DNA of 64,000 nt from Neostapfia colusana (GCA_030760725.1 JASWHV010000007.1:27233324-27297323), one strand, 5' to 3'. Shown: positions 1 to 13,500, counted from the stretch's first letter. The notes: generated from the sequence alone by a model not told the origin. Translations and numbers: made by a program.

Positions 1-2385
1 CCGCAGGCCCCTGTTTGGCGCGAGGAAGGAGGAGACCTGCCAGGTGGGACCCACTGGCAGGCATTTGAACAATTTGGAATTTTCAGTTTTCAGTTTAAAC
101 TTTGGAAGGCCACAACTTGAGGTAGGAGAGTCCAAAAATTGTGAAACAAATTCTGTTGGACTCCTATAATAGAGTACAATCCAAATATGAAACCCAATTT
201 GTATGAAACCTACTATTTAATTCTGAAAATTTCTTTAAAGCTTTTCAGCAAAAGAATTTTTGAGGGAGTTTGGTTCATCCAAAAATCCCCAAATTTTTCC
301 AGAATGTTCTTTAGGATGTTAGTGAACCCCTGTAAAAGTTTCAGACCATTTGGAGTTGATTTGGTCAGAGCAATACAAATTTGAAGGTGCTGTGTTCATT
401 TGAATACAGAAACATTTTCAGAGAATTTCCAAAACTTGGAAATTCAGTTCTGGACAAACCTTAGCTCCAAAAATGCTAGGAAAATTCATGCAAACTCTAT
501 GAACTATAATTGAAATTGTAGTTCATAAGTTGGGCATGAACAGGGGTGTTACCTCAGAATTAATTCTTCTTTGCTTATTTGCTAAGAGAATTATTCTGAA
601 CAAGCCACTCAATGAAAAGTGCTAAATTTTGATCCAGAGAGTTGTCTTGTGACAAAGAACTCACACAAAAATTCTCAGCTCCATTGGAGCTCTGGATCAC
701 CCCTGTCCTTCTTAATCACTTGAGGGATTAATATGGAAGAGGGGGGAAAACCACTTAGCACTTAATCATGTGCTTAGATCCAAACCCAAACCACTAGCCC
801 CAGTTTCATTTTTAGATTCTTAAACAGAGTTCCAGTTGTTAAAAACTTGGTATTAGAACTTGTAACAGAAGCATTACAATAAACTCATGTGCATGTTCAT
901 TAACATGTAGTATTTCATCAACGTGTAGTCGCTGAAGGCAAGGAAGCTCCGGAGGTACTCGACTTCCTACTTCCGTAAGAACTAACCCCTGACCAGCAGC
1001 AACAAGGCAAGCCCCGGTTTGCATTAACCCTTTTTATAAGTTTTACTTTGTTTATATGTGTCGTATGAAGTATGAATGTGCATTAGGTATAGGATGGATG
1101 GAACCCCACTTGCATGACCAGAATGTTTCCATAAGAGTGAGGGTAGTGTCTAAGATCTCGAGTAGACAGGCTATGCTTAATGATTCATAGGACTTCGGTA
1201 CAAGTCGAGTAGTTGGAATCTACTCACGAGTTAGGGTTGGGACACACGGGTTCGGTTGAGTGATGTGAGATCACTTTAGTAATGAAAATGAGACTAGGCA
1301 GGGGCTAGGGCGCAGCAAGAGGAAGTCTTGTGTGCGCAGCCCTGCCCGTGTCGATTGAGGACCGATCCGTGTGCGGCCCTGCTGAATAAGTATTGAACGT
1401 ACCAAAGGCATATCAGATATATGGGCCCCGATAAACCGATGTAGCCTAAACCTCCGGGCGTCGAGGCATAACGCACCGATTTATAGGTGTAGGCTGAGGG
1501 CAGCAAGGTGGAAATCTGCCAACGGGCATAGAGAGATGCTCTGTGTGGGGAACCTCCTGCTCGTTTCGGTGCGACCGGTTCGACGTTTGGGCTGTTGGGT
1601 GAAAGGTTGTCCCGTACGACATCGAGTGAGCGTGCTGTGCAGATCCACGGGTGGGCGTACGTGACGTGCTCTTTGGGTTCCCCTGCAGGTGTATATCGAG
1701 TCGATTCGCCGTCCCTCGTGGTGACGAGTACCGCTTGTTCACTGCATCGTAACGTAGATAATTTATGGAATGTTATACTTCAATATTGCTGTCATGATAT
1801 AACTGTATTACTACATGTGTGCCACCAAATATTGCTTACTAAATTTCAGATTTCCGAACTGTTAACTTGTGGCTAAAAGGGGAACTAAGGATGAACTTGT
1901 AGGCATGTCCATTTGATGCATTGGGACTATCCTATGTTCATTGTACACCTCATGTAGAGTTTCATGCCTAGGTGAGTCGGTTAAGTCTTGTTGAGCCATC
2001 GTGCTCACGGTTGCTGCTTAAGTGTTTTTCAGGTGAGGAGCCACCCACGGACTCGGAGTACGAGTCCACCGGCGAGGGTTACCCTCCGTCAGGGACCACG
2101 GCTGAGTGGGAGCCGTACACGCCGCGCTGAGCTGAGACGTGCATCTAGTGTGGGTTGCCTAGGGCTGGGCAACCGACTTTTGCTAGATAGGCGGGCGTGA
2201 GTTGTGTAATTTAGACTTCCGCTGTGTAATAGAAACAATAGTTTGTAATTGAAGTTTGTACTACTTTGTACATTCAGTTTGTTTTCCATGTAATATAATG
2301 TGTCCTTATGACGTGTGCTGTCGGGTGTCGCATCGTGCGGCACCACCCTCTGCGATCCTGGATGAGCGGATCCCGGTCCGCCACA
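1..2385 (+). repeat. Element A 5' LTR (left end outside window)
   Basis: This is the 3' 2.4 kb of a roughly 4 kb LTR. It aligns in reverse to both LTRs of element B, for example the stretch just before the end at 2330-2385 against 6479-6535. The right boundary is set by the terminal ACA at 2383-2385, immediately before the primer-binding site. It contains the conserved inverted repeats at 1206-1226 and 1992-2007 and the conserved block at 1348-1404. Short ORFs inside it are not conserved as proteins and I do not call them genes. Confidence 0.9.
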
Positions 2386-2388
2386 GCC

Positions 2389-2400
2389 TGGTATCAGAGC
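2389..2400 (+). other. Element A primer-binding site (tRNA-iMet)
   Basis: TGGTATCAGAGC lies 3 bp after the LTR end and matches the complement of the 3' end of plant initiator methionine tRNA over 12 bases. It would prime minus-strand synthesis and sets the 5' LTR boundary. Confidence 0.93.
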
Positions 2401-4348
2401 TGCATTGGGGATAGCACAGTACTTAAGGATTGTATTGATTACGGTGAGGATTCGGTAGTTGCCCAAGTAAGGACTATATTAGCATAGTTACTTAAAGTGG
2501 CAAGGCTAACTTATGTGTTATAATTCTGAATGTTAATTATGTAACGACGCACCTACGCTCTGGTAAGATTGGTAAGGAACGCCACCGAAAGCGGTTCAAT
2601 TTCGCTTAGCTCCCCTGACGAGGAACGTGGTTCAGGGCTAGGTCTCACAGCTTGGTGTGAGACGTCAATATGAAACCCTTGGACTCTTCATGTTTCTGAG
2701 TTCATATGAAATGCTGATCCCTAGCGTGCATTAGGCAAATAAGTGGAGACCCCATCGCGTGGTCAGTAACGTGAGAGTGTGTTCGTCTGGAAATAGCCCA
2801 GGAGGACATACGCAGCGCTTGCCATCGGCGTGCCCTGCAGGGCATTAGGTGGTATCTGTTGGGTTGATAACATTCCCAACCGTGATGACCCGTTCATGAC
2901 ATACTCGAGTTCCCCGTCGTGTGGTGTTGAAACATGATCACGTACCTTGAGACGTGACTTAACTCAAGGACGGCCATATGGAAATGATACGGGTGTTTGT
3001 ATTTACTTTTAAATAAGATCCTGACTGAAATGAAAACAACCATTGAGTGCACCATTATTGGGTGGTCTTCTGCAGGTACTAACCACGTATGTACCCGTGT
3101 AGTAAACGTGTGCGAGAGACCGTTTAGTGCCACACTTGAGACGTATATGCCGGTATAATCCGGTTAGGATTTTCTTTTGTGAGGAACGTACTACCAAGAT
3201 ATCATAGGCATATGCATGAAAAATAATTATAACAAGGAATTGAAATCACTAGGTTCAACATTTAGGGCCTGGTTGGGCAGATAAATTGGAGGGTGATTAG
3301 TGTAGTTCTCAAAGACTGAAAAACAGAGTGCTCTGTTTTGGGCAGCGAGTTTGCTGATCTTCAATAGGGCATAACTCACAGGTCTTTTAGCCCAGGGAGG
3401 TGTGGCATATAGTTATGGAAAGTTATTTGAGTACTCTACAACTTTGTTGTAGACTTCCAGAGCTGAAACACACCTTAAGATGGCTTAAAATCCAGAGGGA
3501 TGTAAACTGTCCAGAACCAGGACAGAGTGAAACATTCTCTGGACTGTTCTGTTTTTCAAACATAACTTCCAGTAGAAAAATCAAAAAATTTCATATGATA
3601 CATCCTTAGAAAGGGTAGAAGATGTGTTACACCTTTGCAATTCAAAGTTTCTGAAATTTCAGCACATAATTCAGGGGAAATCAGAGTTGAAAACAGCAAC
3701 TTCCCAGGGAGGTGCTGTTAAAATTCTTCCAGAAATTCTGTTCACTTTGAATTACCATAACTTTTTAACCAGAGCTGATCTGAGGGAAAATAAGTACTCG
3801 TTGGAAATATACTGAAGTTAAATTTAACTTTGGTATTCATCTTGAGTCATGAAACTGCCTAGAACCAGATCAAAACTTGGAATATGTAGAAACTGGTCAT
3901 TCTGACAGAGGAATGATAGTTGAACTCATTGGAGAAAGTGTTGTATCCTAGAGGGGGTTTGAGTACTTTCAATGGGGTAGAACATACTCATGAGAGGTTA
4001 TATTCAACTAGTGAAATATTTGAGTATAGGTCTCACTCAAGTTCTTTTACTAGAGACCATGTTTGTGTCGTATTGAAGGTAAAAGGGTGGTATACGTGAT
4101 GACAACGCGATAGTAATGTCTCGTAGTGACCAAACCTAGTTGTTGTGAGCTTCCAAAGAGGAGGTTCATCAAGTTGGATTAAACTAGCTTGTGTTTGGTC
4201 TGGTAATGGTGTAGCTTGTGCAAAGTTATTATATTATCTACATACGAGGTGTATCGCATTTTTCATTGTCATTATGTTTTTACGCCTATTTCCATTGAGT
4301 GCATTGAAATATGTTGTGGGACTGATGTTTATTGTCGTATGGTTGCAG
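2401..4348 (+). other. Element A untranslated leader
   Basis: About 1.95 kb separates the primer site from the conserved gag start. It aligns to B's leader (15079-17037, reverse). There is no conserved ORF: the short frames here are not shared with B as proteins. This contrasts with element C, whose leader carries a long sense ORF. Confidence 0.8.
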
Positions 4349-5590
4349 ATGGTTCGCACTAGGACCACGCACGAGGTTGGTGGCTCTAGCCAACAGGGAG
4401 ATGATGACTCCCAGCCACCGGCCTACGACAGCACCCCGCAGCAGCAGCCACCATCGCCGCCTCCGCTTACCCTAGCGGATGTGATAGCGGCACTGGTGGG
4501 TGGTCGTGAGGAGCAGACCGACCTGCTCCGCACGATCGTGCAGAATACATCCCAAGCGGGGGGACGTCAAGAGAGGGGGCCCCGTGAGCCCCGTGAGGTG
4601 TCGTACTCGGATTTCATGAGTACGCACCCTCCAGTGTTCACAGAAGCTGAAGATCCACTGGCGGCCGACAACTGGCTGCGGACCATCGAGTCCAAGTTCG
4701 GGCTGCTCCAATGCACGGAACGGCAAAAGACTTTGTTCGCAGCGCAGCAGCTTCACGGTGCCGCTGGTGCGTGGTGGGCGAACTATGTTGCCTCACGTCC
4801 AGCTGGCCATGCCGTGGAGTGGGAAGAGTTCCGGGAGGCGTTCCGCGCCTATCACATTCCTCCCGGAATAATGAAGAGGAAGTTCCAAGAATTCTTGGAG
4901 CTGAAGCAGGGCGGGAGGAGTGCCCATGACTACTCCTGTGCCTTCAACCATCTGGCGCAATATGCGTCAGATTACATCTCCACTTAAGAGAAGAAGCGGG
5001 AACATTTCTATCGGGGGTTACACCCCGAAATGAAGACACATCTCGTTCAGTGGAATCGCAACACTTTCAATGACCTAGTCAATGCCGCGATCATGCAAGA
5101 GGACGCTCAGCAGGAGTTGGCAGCTGAGCAGCGGAAGCGCAATGCTCCACCCAGCGGTGGGAGTGGCGCTCCCCAGAAGTACCACATGGTGTATCGGACA
5201 CCATCCGGGCAGCAGTGGCACCCACGGGCGCGACCTCAACGGTTCGGTGGACGATCCTTTCAGTCACCTCGGTTCCAACCACCGATGCCACCACCGAGAC
5301 AGCAGCAGCAGCAGCAGATGGCACCCCGGGCGTTTCCACCGCCACAACGCACCCCGGGTTTCCGTCCACCGATCAGCGGGGGACCGCCCCGTTTCACCTG
5401 CTTCATGTGTGGCCAGGCGGGCCACTTCGCAAAGGACTGTCCCCAGGGGCAGCAGAGCAGCGGGCAAGCCCAATTCCAGGGCGGTGCTCGAGGCCGACCT
5501 CCGGTCAAGAAGGTTGGTCAGCGGACTGGGGGCGTTCGCCACCTCGACAATGAGGACGCCCCGGAGGGAGACAACGTGCTGGCGGGTATG
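4349..5590 (+). pseudogene. gag: Element A gag (broken)
   Basis: Gag forms the particle that packages element RNA. The start is placed at the ATG opening MVRTRT, shared with element B; the in-frame ATGs from 4145 lie in leader sequence. After a Q/P-rich N-terminus comes a retrotransposon gag domain (WWANYV near 4771 through the IPPG-containing segment) and then a basic, proline-rich stretch with a CAG-encoded glutamine run near 5302. A CCHC zinc knuckle (C-X2-C-X4-H-X4-C) is at 5399-5440. A TAA at 4985-4987 replaces the GAG seen in B and truncates Gag after about 212 residues. Gag and pol are one continuous frame, so the end given is approximate. Confidence 0.88.
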
Positions 5591-6478
5591 TTTACTCTCA
5601 ACGACCAAGCCATCATAATATTGTTTAATTCTGGTGCAACCCACAACTTCATAAGTGCATCATATGTGGTTAAGCATCAGCTGGAATCCTTTCCAACCGA
5701 GTGTTCTTATATGATCTGCTCACCGGGAGGAAAGATTTCAGCAACGATGATGGTCCCGAAAGCACCACTGTGCTTAGGTGGGAAGATATACCCCACCACT
5801 ATGATTATCCTTGAGGGGCAGAAGATTGATGCAATCTTGGGAATGTCATGGCTAAGCTACCATGGCGCTGTCCTGGAAACCCTATCACGGACGGTTCACC
5901 TCAATTCCCCATTACACCGTCCGCAGTCCCTCTTATTAGATAATCCAGTCTGGGAGGTTTCAGCGATCAACAATACTGAAGCTCTTAAGTTAGAGGACAT
6001 CCCCATAGTACGGGAGTACCCTGATGTGTTCCCAGATGATCTTCCGGGCATGCCACCGGAGCGGGATGTCGAGTTCAAGATCGAGCTGGCACCCGGGACT
6101 ACGCCCATATCACGGAGGCCATACAAAATGGCACCAAACGAGCTGGCTGAATTAAAAGAACAGCTCAATGATCTGTTGAGCAAAGGTTTCATTAGGCCGA
6201 GTTTCTCACCTTGGGGATGCTCGGCGCTGTTCGTAAAGAAGAAGGATGAAACCTTGAGGCTATGTGTGGACTACCGGCCGCTCAACGCCGTCACCATCAA
6301 GAATAAGTACCCACTGCCCCGCATCGACATATTGTTTGATCAACTTGTGGGTGCAAGTGTGTTCTCAAAGATGGACCTTCGCTCTGGATATCACCAGATA
6401 AAGATCTGGGCGGAGGATATCCCGAAGACGACCTTCTCGACAAGATATGGATTATATGAATATCTTGTCATGTCCTTT
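5591..6478 (+). pseudogene. pol: Element A pol, 5' part: protease and N-terminal RT
   Basis: This continues the gag frame. The protease motif reads N-S-G-A-T: the catalytic aspartate of D-S-G, intact in B and C, is asparagine here (AAT at 5627-5629), which should abolish protease activity. The linker resembles other chromoviruses (GMSW near 5839). The RT N-terminus is recognisable by its [24 protein letters not shown] and [15 protein letters not shown] motifs. The frame is cut after MSF by the left LTR of element B at 6479 and resumes at 20947. The last bases, 6474-6478, are the target duplication. Confidence 0.92.
6474..6478. repeat. Target-site duplication of element B, left copy
   Basis: CCTTT flanks B on the left; the right copy at 20942-20946 reads ACTTT, one mismatch in five. 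Removing B and one copy restores a continuous A reading frame at the [12 protein letters not shown] junction, which confirms the insertion. Confidence 0.9.
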
Positions 6479-9400
6479 TGTAGCGGACCGGGATCCGCCA
6501 TCCAGGATCGCAGAGGGTGGTGCCGCACAATGCGACACCCGACAGCACACGTCATAAGAACACAATATATTACATGGGAAAACAACTGAACTGTACAAAC
6601 AGGTACAATACTCAGTTATAAACTATTGTCTTTATTACACAGCGGAAGTCTACTTTTCTACCCTCACGCCCGCGTATCTAGCAAAAGTCGGTTGCCCAGC
6701 CCTAGGGCAACCCACACTAGCTGCACGTCTCAGCTCAGCGCGGCGTGTACGGCTCCCACTCAGCCGTGGTCCCCGACGGAGGGTAGCCCTCGCCGGTGGA
6801 TTCGTACTCCGAGTCCGTGGGTGGCTCCTCACCTGAAAAACACCTAAGCAGCAACCGTGAGCACGATGGCTCAACAAGGCTTAACCGACTCACCTAAGCA
6901 TGAAACTCTACATGAGGGGTCCGATGACATAGGATAGCAATGTTGCAGCAAATGGACACGCCTACAAGTTCATCCTTAGTTCATCTTTTAGCAACAAGTT
7001 AACAGTTCAGGAAGCTGAAATTTAGTAAGCAATATTTGGTGGCACACATGTAGCAATACTTTATATCATAACAGCAATATTGAATCATAGCCTTCCATAA
7101 ATTATCTACGTTACGACGCAGTGAACAAGCGGTACTCGTCACCGCGAGGGACGGCGAATCGACTCGATATACACCTGCAGGGAAACCCAAAGAGCACGTG
7201 AGGTACACCCACCCATGGAGCTCACAGCACACTCCCTCGATGTCGTACGGGACAACCTTTCACCCAACAGCCCAAACGTCGAACCGGTCGCACCAAAACG
7301 AGCAGGAGGTTGCCCACACGGAGCATCTCTCTATGCCCGTTGGCAGATTTCCACCTTGCTGTCCTCAACCTACACCTATAAATCGGTGTGCTATGCCTCG
7401 ACGCCCGGAGGTTTAGGCTACATCGGTTTATCGGGGCCCATATATCCGATATGCCTTCGGTACGTTCAATACTTGTTCAGCAGGGCCGCACACGGATCGG
7501 TCCTCAATTGACACGGGCAGGGCTGCGCACACAACACTTCCTCTTGCTGCGACCTAGCCCCTGCCTAGTCTCATTTTCATTACTAAAGTGATCTCACATC
7601 ACTCAACCGAACCCGTGTCCCAACCCTAACTCGCGAGTAGATTCCAACTACTCGACTTGTACCGAAGTCCTATGAATTATTAAGCATAGCCTGTCTACTC
7701 GAGATCTTAGACACTACCCTCACTCTTTTGGAAACATTCTGGTCATGCAAGTGGGGTTCCATTCATCTTACACCTAAAACACATTCATACATCACCCTAA
7801 ATATGTGAACAAAGCAAAACTTGATAAAAGAGTTAATGCAAACCGGGGCTTGCCTTGTTGCTGTTGGTCAGGGGTTAAGTCTTCGTCCGGAAGAAGGAAG
7901 TCCAGCACTTCCGGAGTCTCTTCGCCTTCAGCGACTACACGTTAATGTAATACTACATGTTAATGAATATGCATACAAGTTTATTGTAATGCTGCTGCTA
8001 TTAGTTCTAATAACCAGTTTCTAACAACTGGAACTCTGTTCAAGAATTTAAAGATGAACTGGGTGTTGGTGGTTTGGGCTTAGACCTAAGCAAATGGTTA
8101 AGTGCTAAGTGGTTTTCCCCCTTTTCCATATTAATCCCTCAAGTGGTTAAACAGGACAGGGGTGATCCAGAGCTCCAATGGAGCTGAGAATTTTTGTGTG
8201 AGTTCCTTGTCACAAGAAAACCCACTGGACCAAAAATTAGCACTTTTCATTGAGTGGTTTGCTCAGAATAATTCTCTTAGCAAATAAGCAAAGAAGAATT
8301 AATTCTGAGGTAACACCCCTGTTCATGCCCAACTTAATGAACTACAATTTTAATTATATCTCCTAGGGTTTGCATGAATTTTCCTAGCATTTTTGGATCT
8401 AAGATCTGTTCAGAACTGAATTTCCAAGTTTTGGAAATTCTCTGAAATTGTCTCTGTATTCAAATGAACACAGCACCTTCAAATCTGAATTGCCTTGGTC
8501 AAATCAACTCCAATTGGTCTGAAACTTTTACAGGGGTTCCCTAACATCCTAGAGAACATTCTGGAAAAAATTGGGAATTTTTGGATGAACCAAACTCCCT
8601 CTAAAATTCTTTTCCTGAAAAGCTTTAAAGAATTTTCCAGAATTAAATAGTAGGTTTCATACAAATTGGGTTGCATATTTGGTTATAGCTATGCAATATG
8701 AATCGAACCCAGTTTGAATCACTAAATTTGGAGCTTCCTAACAAAAGTTATGGGGTTCTAAAGTTTGAACTAAATCTGGAAATTCCAAATAATTCGGGAA
8801 GCATTCAAACTCTGACTGTGGGTCCCTCCTACACGTGTCGGCTGCTGGAATCACGCCACACGGGACCACAGGACCCTTCCCCCGCCACCACACTGGATCC
8901 CGGGCCGCAGCGGATTGACGATTTAAAATATCGCCACTGACATGCGGAGCCCCTAGTCGTCTTCCTCCTCCCGACGCCCGCGCGATCCCGCCGCCGAGCT
9001 CGCCGGAGTTCTCGCCGGGAGGGGCCTCCGGTGCTTGGAACTTGCTGATTCTCGCTGCCTGTGCCTATCTCGGCCTGGGGAACACGGGGGTGCCCTCATC
9101 AGAGCTTGACAACAACCGGAACAGTGCTCCCGCAGGCAACAGCGGCCGGGAGCTCACCGGCAACGTCGAACTCGGCATCCCCTGCACCTTTTTCGATGCG
9201 GTTTGCTCGGGGAGCTCCGCTGACACCTGCTGGTCACGTACATGGACACCGATCCCCGTGAAAACGGCTGCAACTACGACCTCACCGGTGACCTAGGCCG
9301 GATATCGGCTGTGCTCAGAAAACTTCGAAGAACCGTAACCCTAGCCCATGGTTCTTGCTGGTTTTTCATCCTAGGGGTCGTGGCAGGGTGTAGAACGTGT

Positions 9401-10479
9401 GTGTAGCTCGGAATCCCTGGTGGTGAACCATCTACCCCGAATTTCCTCATTTTGCAACTTCGGTATTTTGAATACCGAAAGGGTAAACGGCCAAATACTA
9501 CCCCGACGACGTACGAGGGGAGGAACGGTCGGCACTAGCGTGTCACGCACCTTGTAGCAGACCTTTTTCGTCTAGCTCACCGGGCGCGGGACGGGCTCTA
9601 GCTCTCGGACGCTGGGGATCAACGGCGGTCGGCGGTCTGTTCTTGCGCAGAACCGAGGAAAGAGCTCGGGTGGGGTTGTTCTCGTTCGGGAAACAGGAGA
9701 AAGGGCGGCGTGGGGTGTGCGCTGGCCTTTGAGCCGCGATTTTGGCACCGTGAGGTGGCCGTTCGACGCCTCGGTGGTTCGCCACCTCTCCCGTGCCTTG
9801 CGCGCGAAGCAGAGGCCGGCTGCAGCAACCGACTGAAACACCCCTATGTGCAGCTGACCTGTGGGCCTCCCCTTTAATCCTTTTTTCCCAATTTCTCTTT
9901 TCTATTTTTTTCTGAATATCCCCCCAGCTACTAACAATTTAATGTGAGACTTAGTCACCAAGTCTTAGTTTGAATTTGAATTCTCAAATTTGAACTGTGT
10001 TTGGCTAAATTTGCTGCATGTTTAAACTGAAATTCAAATTCAGTTTTGAATTCTTGCAAATTTAGCTCTTGACAAGATGAACTCCAATGAGGATGAAAAT
10101 TGGTGGGCTTACTCAGAAAAATGTGCTGAGTTTGAATAGCTAACTTTTGAATTTGTGTGAGGAAAGTTGCTGCAATTTGAATTTACATTCAAATAAGCCT
10201 CTTTTTCAAATACCTCCAAAAGTGCCTCAAAAAGTGTTGGATTCACATGAAACTTGGCCTGAACCTTCCCAAGACTTTTCAAGTCCTAGGGGTGAGCTCA
10301 ACCTCTCATGTCCATGTGTAGAAATCCTACTTTGTGAAAGTGAAGGCTTTCCCCTCTAATCACTCTTTTGATGGAGGTTACTTGCTCTTCACAATATTTC
10401 CTAAGATATCCACAACAAAACTGTGGTGTTGTGAGGTGAAGAAAAATTTTTGAAAGTCCCTTTTTCTTGGGCTTTTACA
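6479..10479 (-). repeat. Element B left LTR (3' LTR of the element)
   Basis: 4001 bp running from TGTAGCGGACC on the plus strand to GCTTTTACA, i.e. TGTAAAAGC...GTCCGCTACA in element sense. It aligns along its length with the right LTR at 17053-20941, apart from about 110 bp near 7998-8107 missing from the right copy. The PPT-proximal (U3) half holds a GC-rich block at about 8870-9840. The conserved R/U5 inverted repeats are at 6858-6873 and 7634-7654. ORFs inside the LTR are treated as chance. Confidence 0.95.
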
Positions 10480-10495
10480 TCCCTCCCCCCTTAAA
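10480..10495 (-). other. Element B polypurine tract
   Basis: In element sense a run of A/G residues (AAGGGGGGAGGGA) directly precedes the LTR start TGTAAAAG. It primes plus-strand synthesis and fixes the internal LTR boundary. Confidence 0.9.
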
Positions 10496-10545
10496 AGAAT
10501 CTCGTCCCGAGATTACAAAAGAAGAGACAGCGATGTAATAGGGAC

Positions 10546-13500
10546 TTACCCGTGTTGAGACGCCATGAACTCTGGATAATTTGAGCGAAGGAATTCCTCG
10601 CTCTCCCACGTAGCTTCCTCAGCGGTGTGGTTGCTCCAGAGGATCTTGTAGAACCACAACGTTCTGCTACATGTGGTTCGGACTTTCTCATCAAGAATTT
10701 CCACCGGATACTCATCATATGTCAAATACGGTTTCAACTCGCCGATGTCTTCGGTAGGAACAGCAGCTGTATGCTTTAAACATCTTCGCAGTTGCGAAAC
10801 ATGGAAAACGTTATGGACACCAGCAAGGGATGCCGGTAGCTCCAATCTATACGCTGCTGGTCCACACTTCTCAGTGATAACATATGGTCCAATGAAACGG
10901 GGAGCGAGCTTCCCCTTCACACCGAACCGGTGCACGCCTTTCATCGGAGACACGCGGAGGTACACGTGTTCACCGACGTCAAAGTGCAACGGTCTACGCC
11001 TCTTATCAGCGTAGCTCTTCTGCCGGGATTGAGCGGCCTTCAAATTAGCTTGGATCGTCCGAACGTTCTCTTCGGCATCGTTCACCACATCAACCCCGAA
11101 TGTGACCCTTTCACCGGACTCGCACCAATTTAATGGGGTGCGGCATTTGCGACCGTAGAGAGCTTCATAGGGTGCCATCTTGATACTCGCCTGATAGCCG
11201 TTGTTGTACGAGAATTCCGCCAACGGTAGGTGATCATCCCAGTTCCTACCGTGGTGGATGGCACATGCTCTCAACATGTCTTCTAGAACCTGATTCACCC
11301 TCTCTGTTTGGCCATCTGTCTGAGGGTGGTAGGCGGAGCTTCTAATCAGTTTAGTACCCAATGCCGCGTGTAGCTGCTCTCAAAAGCGAGATACGAATAA
11401 TGCACCTCGATCCGAGACGATGGTTTTGGGTACCCCGTATAAGCATAAAATCCTTGCTATGAACAGCTCCGCATATTTGCTGGCATTGTAACGTGTGTTC
11501 ACCGGGATGAAGTGAGCCGTATTGGTTAACCGATCAATGATTAGCCAAATGGAATCATGTTTGTTGGAAGTTAGGGGCAATCCCACAATGAAATCCATGC
11601 TCACATCTTCCCATTTCCATGCCGGGATCTTCAGGGGTTGCAACAGCCCTGATTTCTTCATGTGATCAGCTTTCACTCGTCGGCATGTATCACACTCGGA
11701 TACGTACTTCGCTATCTCCCGCTTCATCTGTGTCCACCAAAATTTCTTTTTCAAATCTTGGTATATTTTGTTGCTGCCCGGATGAATGGAGTATTTAGAC
11801 AAGTGAGCTTCATCGAGGATCTTCTTTCTCAGTTCCATATCCCGGGGTACGACTATGCGTTCATTGAACCATAGCGTCCCCTCATCATCCTTACGGAAAC
11901 ATTTGATCTCCCCGTTGTCTATCCTTCTCCGGAGATGTGCCATGCCTTTATCATCTTTCTGAGCTGCAATGATATCCTCCCTAATGGTAGGGATGAGGGC
12001 AAGGTTGTACAGCGATCCATAAGGAACCAAGTATAAACTCGGCTCTTCCTCCTCCACCGGTGTAATGGTGAGGTGATAGACATGTGATTTCCGACTCAGC
12101 CCGTCGGCAACCACATTCGCCTTGCCGGGGTGGTAGTGAATCTCAATTTCATAATCTTTGATCAGTTCTGACCACCTCCTTTGCCTCATGTTCAGCTCCT
12201 TCTGGGTGAAAATGTATTTCAAGCTCTTGTGGTCGGTGTAGAGATGCACCAGATTCCCCAGGAGATAGTGCCTCCACATTTTTAGCGCCAACACCACTGC
12301 AGCAAGCTCCAGATCATGAGTCGGATAGTGCTGCTCATGGTTCCGAAGTTGGCGTGAGCCATAAGTGACCACACGTCCTTCCTGCATCAACACGCAGCCG
12401 AGCCCGATACCAGACGCGTCACAATACACATCGAAGGGCTTTGTTGTATCCGGCTGAGCTAAGACCGGGGCTGTTGTGAGATGCTTCACCAATGCTTGGA
12501 ACGCTCCTTCACACGCCGTGTTCCAAACATATTTTGTTCCCTTCTTCAGCAATTCTGTCATCGGCTTAGCGAGCTTGGAGAAGCTTGGAATGAATCTCTG
12601 ATAGTATCCCGCTAACCCGAGGAAGCTTCTGACTTCATGAACTTAAGTGGGAGCTTTCCATTTCAGCACTTGCTCTATTTTGCTTGGGTCAACTGCAATG
12701 CCTTCTGCTGAGATGATATGTCCCAAGAATGGCACTTGGCTGATCCAAAACTCGCATTTACTGAACTTGGCGTAGAGCTTGTGGTCTCGCAATCGTTGAA
12801 GAACGATCTGCAAGTGTTCGGCATGTTCGGCTTCTGTCTTGGAGTAAACCAAGATATCATAGATGAACACTACCACGAACTTGTCCAGCTCCGGTATGAA
12901 CACTGAGTTCATGAGATACATGAAATGGGCTGGAGCATTTGTGAGACCAAAGGACATGACGAGGTATTCATATAATCCATATCTCGTTGAGAAGGCCGTC
13001 TTCGGGATATCCTCCACCCGGATCTTTATCTGATGATATCCAGAGCGAAGGTCCATCTTGGAGAATACACTTGCACCCACAAGTTGATCAAATAATATGT
13101 CGATGCGGGGTAGTGGGTACTTATTCTTGATGGTGACGGCATTGAGCGGCCGGTAGTCCACACACAGCCTAAAGGTTTCATCCTTCTTCTTCACGAACAG
13201 CGCCGAGCATCCCCAAGGCGAGGAACTCGGCCTAATGAAACCCTTGCTCAACAGATCATTGAGCTGTTCTTTCAGTTCAGCCAGCTCATTTGGAGCCATT
13301 TTATATGGCCTCCGTGATATGGGCGTAGTCCCGGGTGCAAGTTCAATCTTGAACTCGACATCCCACTCAGGTGGCATGCCCGGAAGATCATCCAGGAACA
13401 CGTCGGGGTACTCCCGGACTACGGGGATGTCCTCTAACTTGAGAGCTTCAGCATTATTAATTGCTGAAATTTCCTGGACTGGAGTGTCTAACACCATGGA

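Noticed and set aside
2389..2400. Possible tRNA gene remnants at TGGTATCAGAG sites
   Set aside because: Each is a 10-14 base match right after an LTR end, i.e. a primer-binding site; no cloverleaf or tRNA body is present.
4145..4348. In-frame N-terminal extension of A gag (and of B gag up to 15207)
   Set aside because: The extension is leader sequence and differs between A and B; the MVRTRT start is shared.
5082..5644. Long overlapping ORFs on both strands over element A gag (and 13863-14345 over B gag)
   Set aside because: They are alternative frames of the GC- and proline-codon-rich gag region; the gag frame has the zinc knuckle and is conserved between A, B and C.
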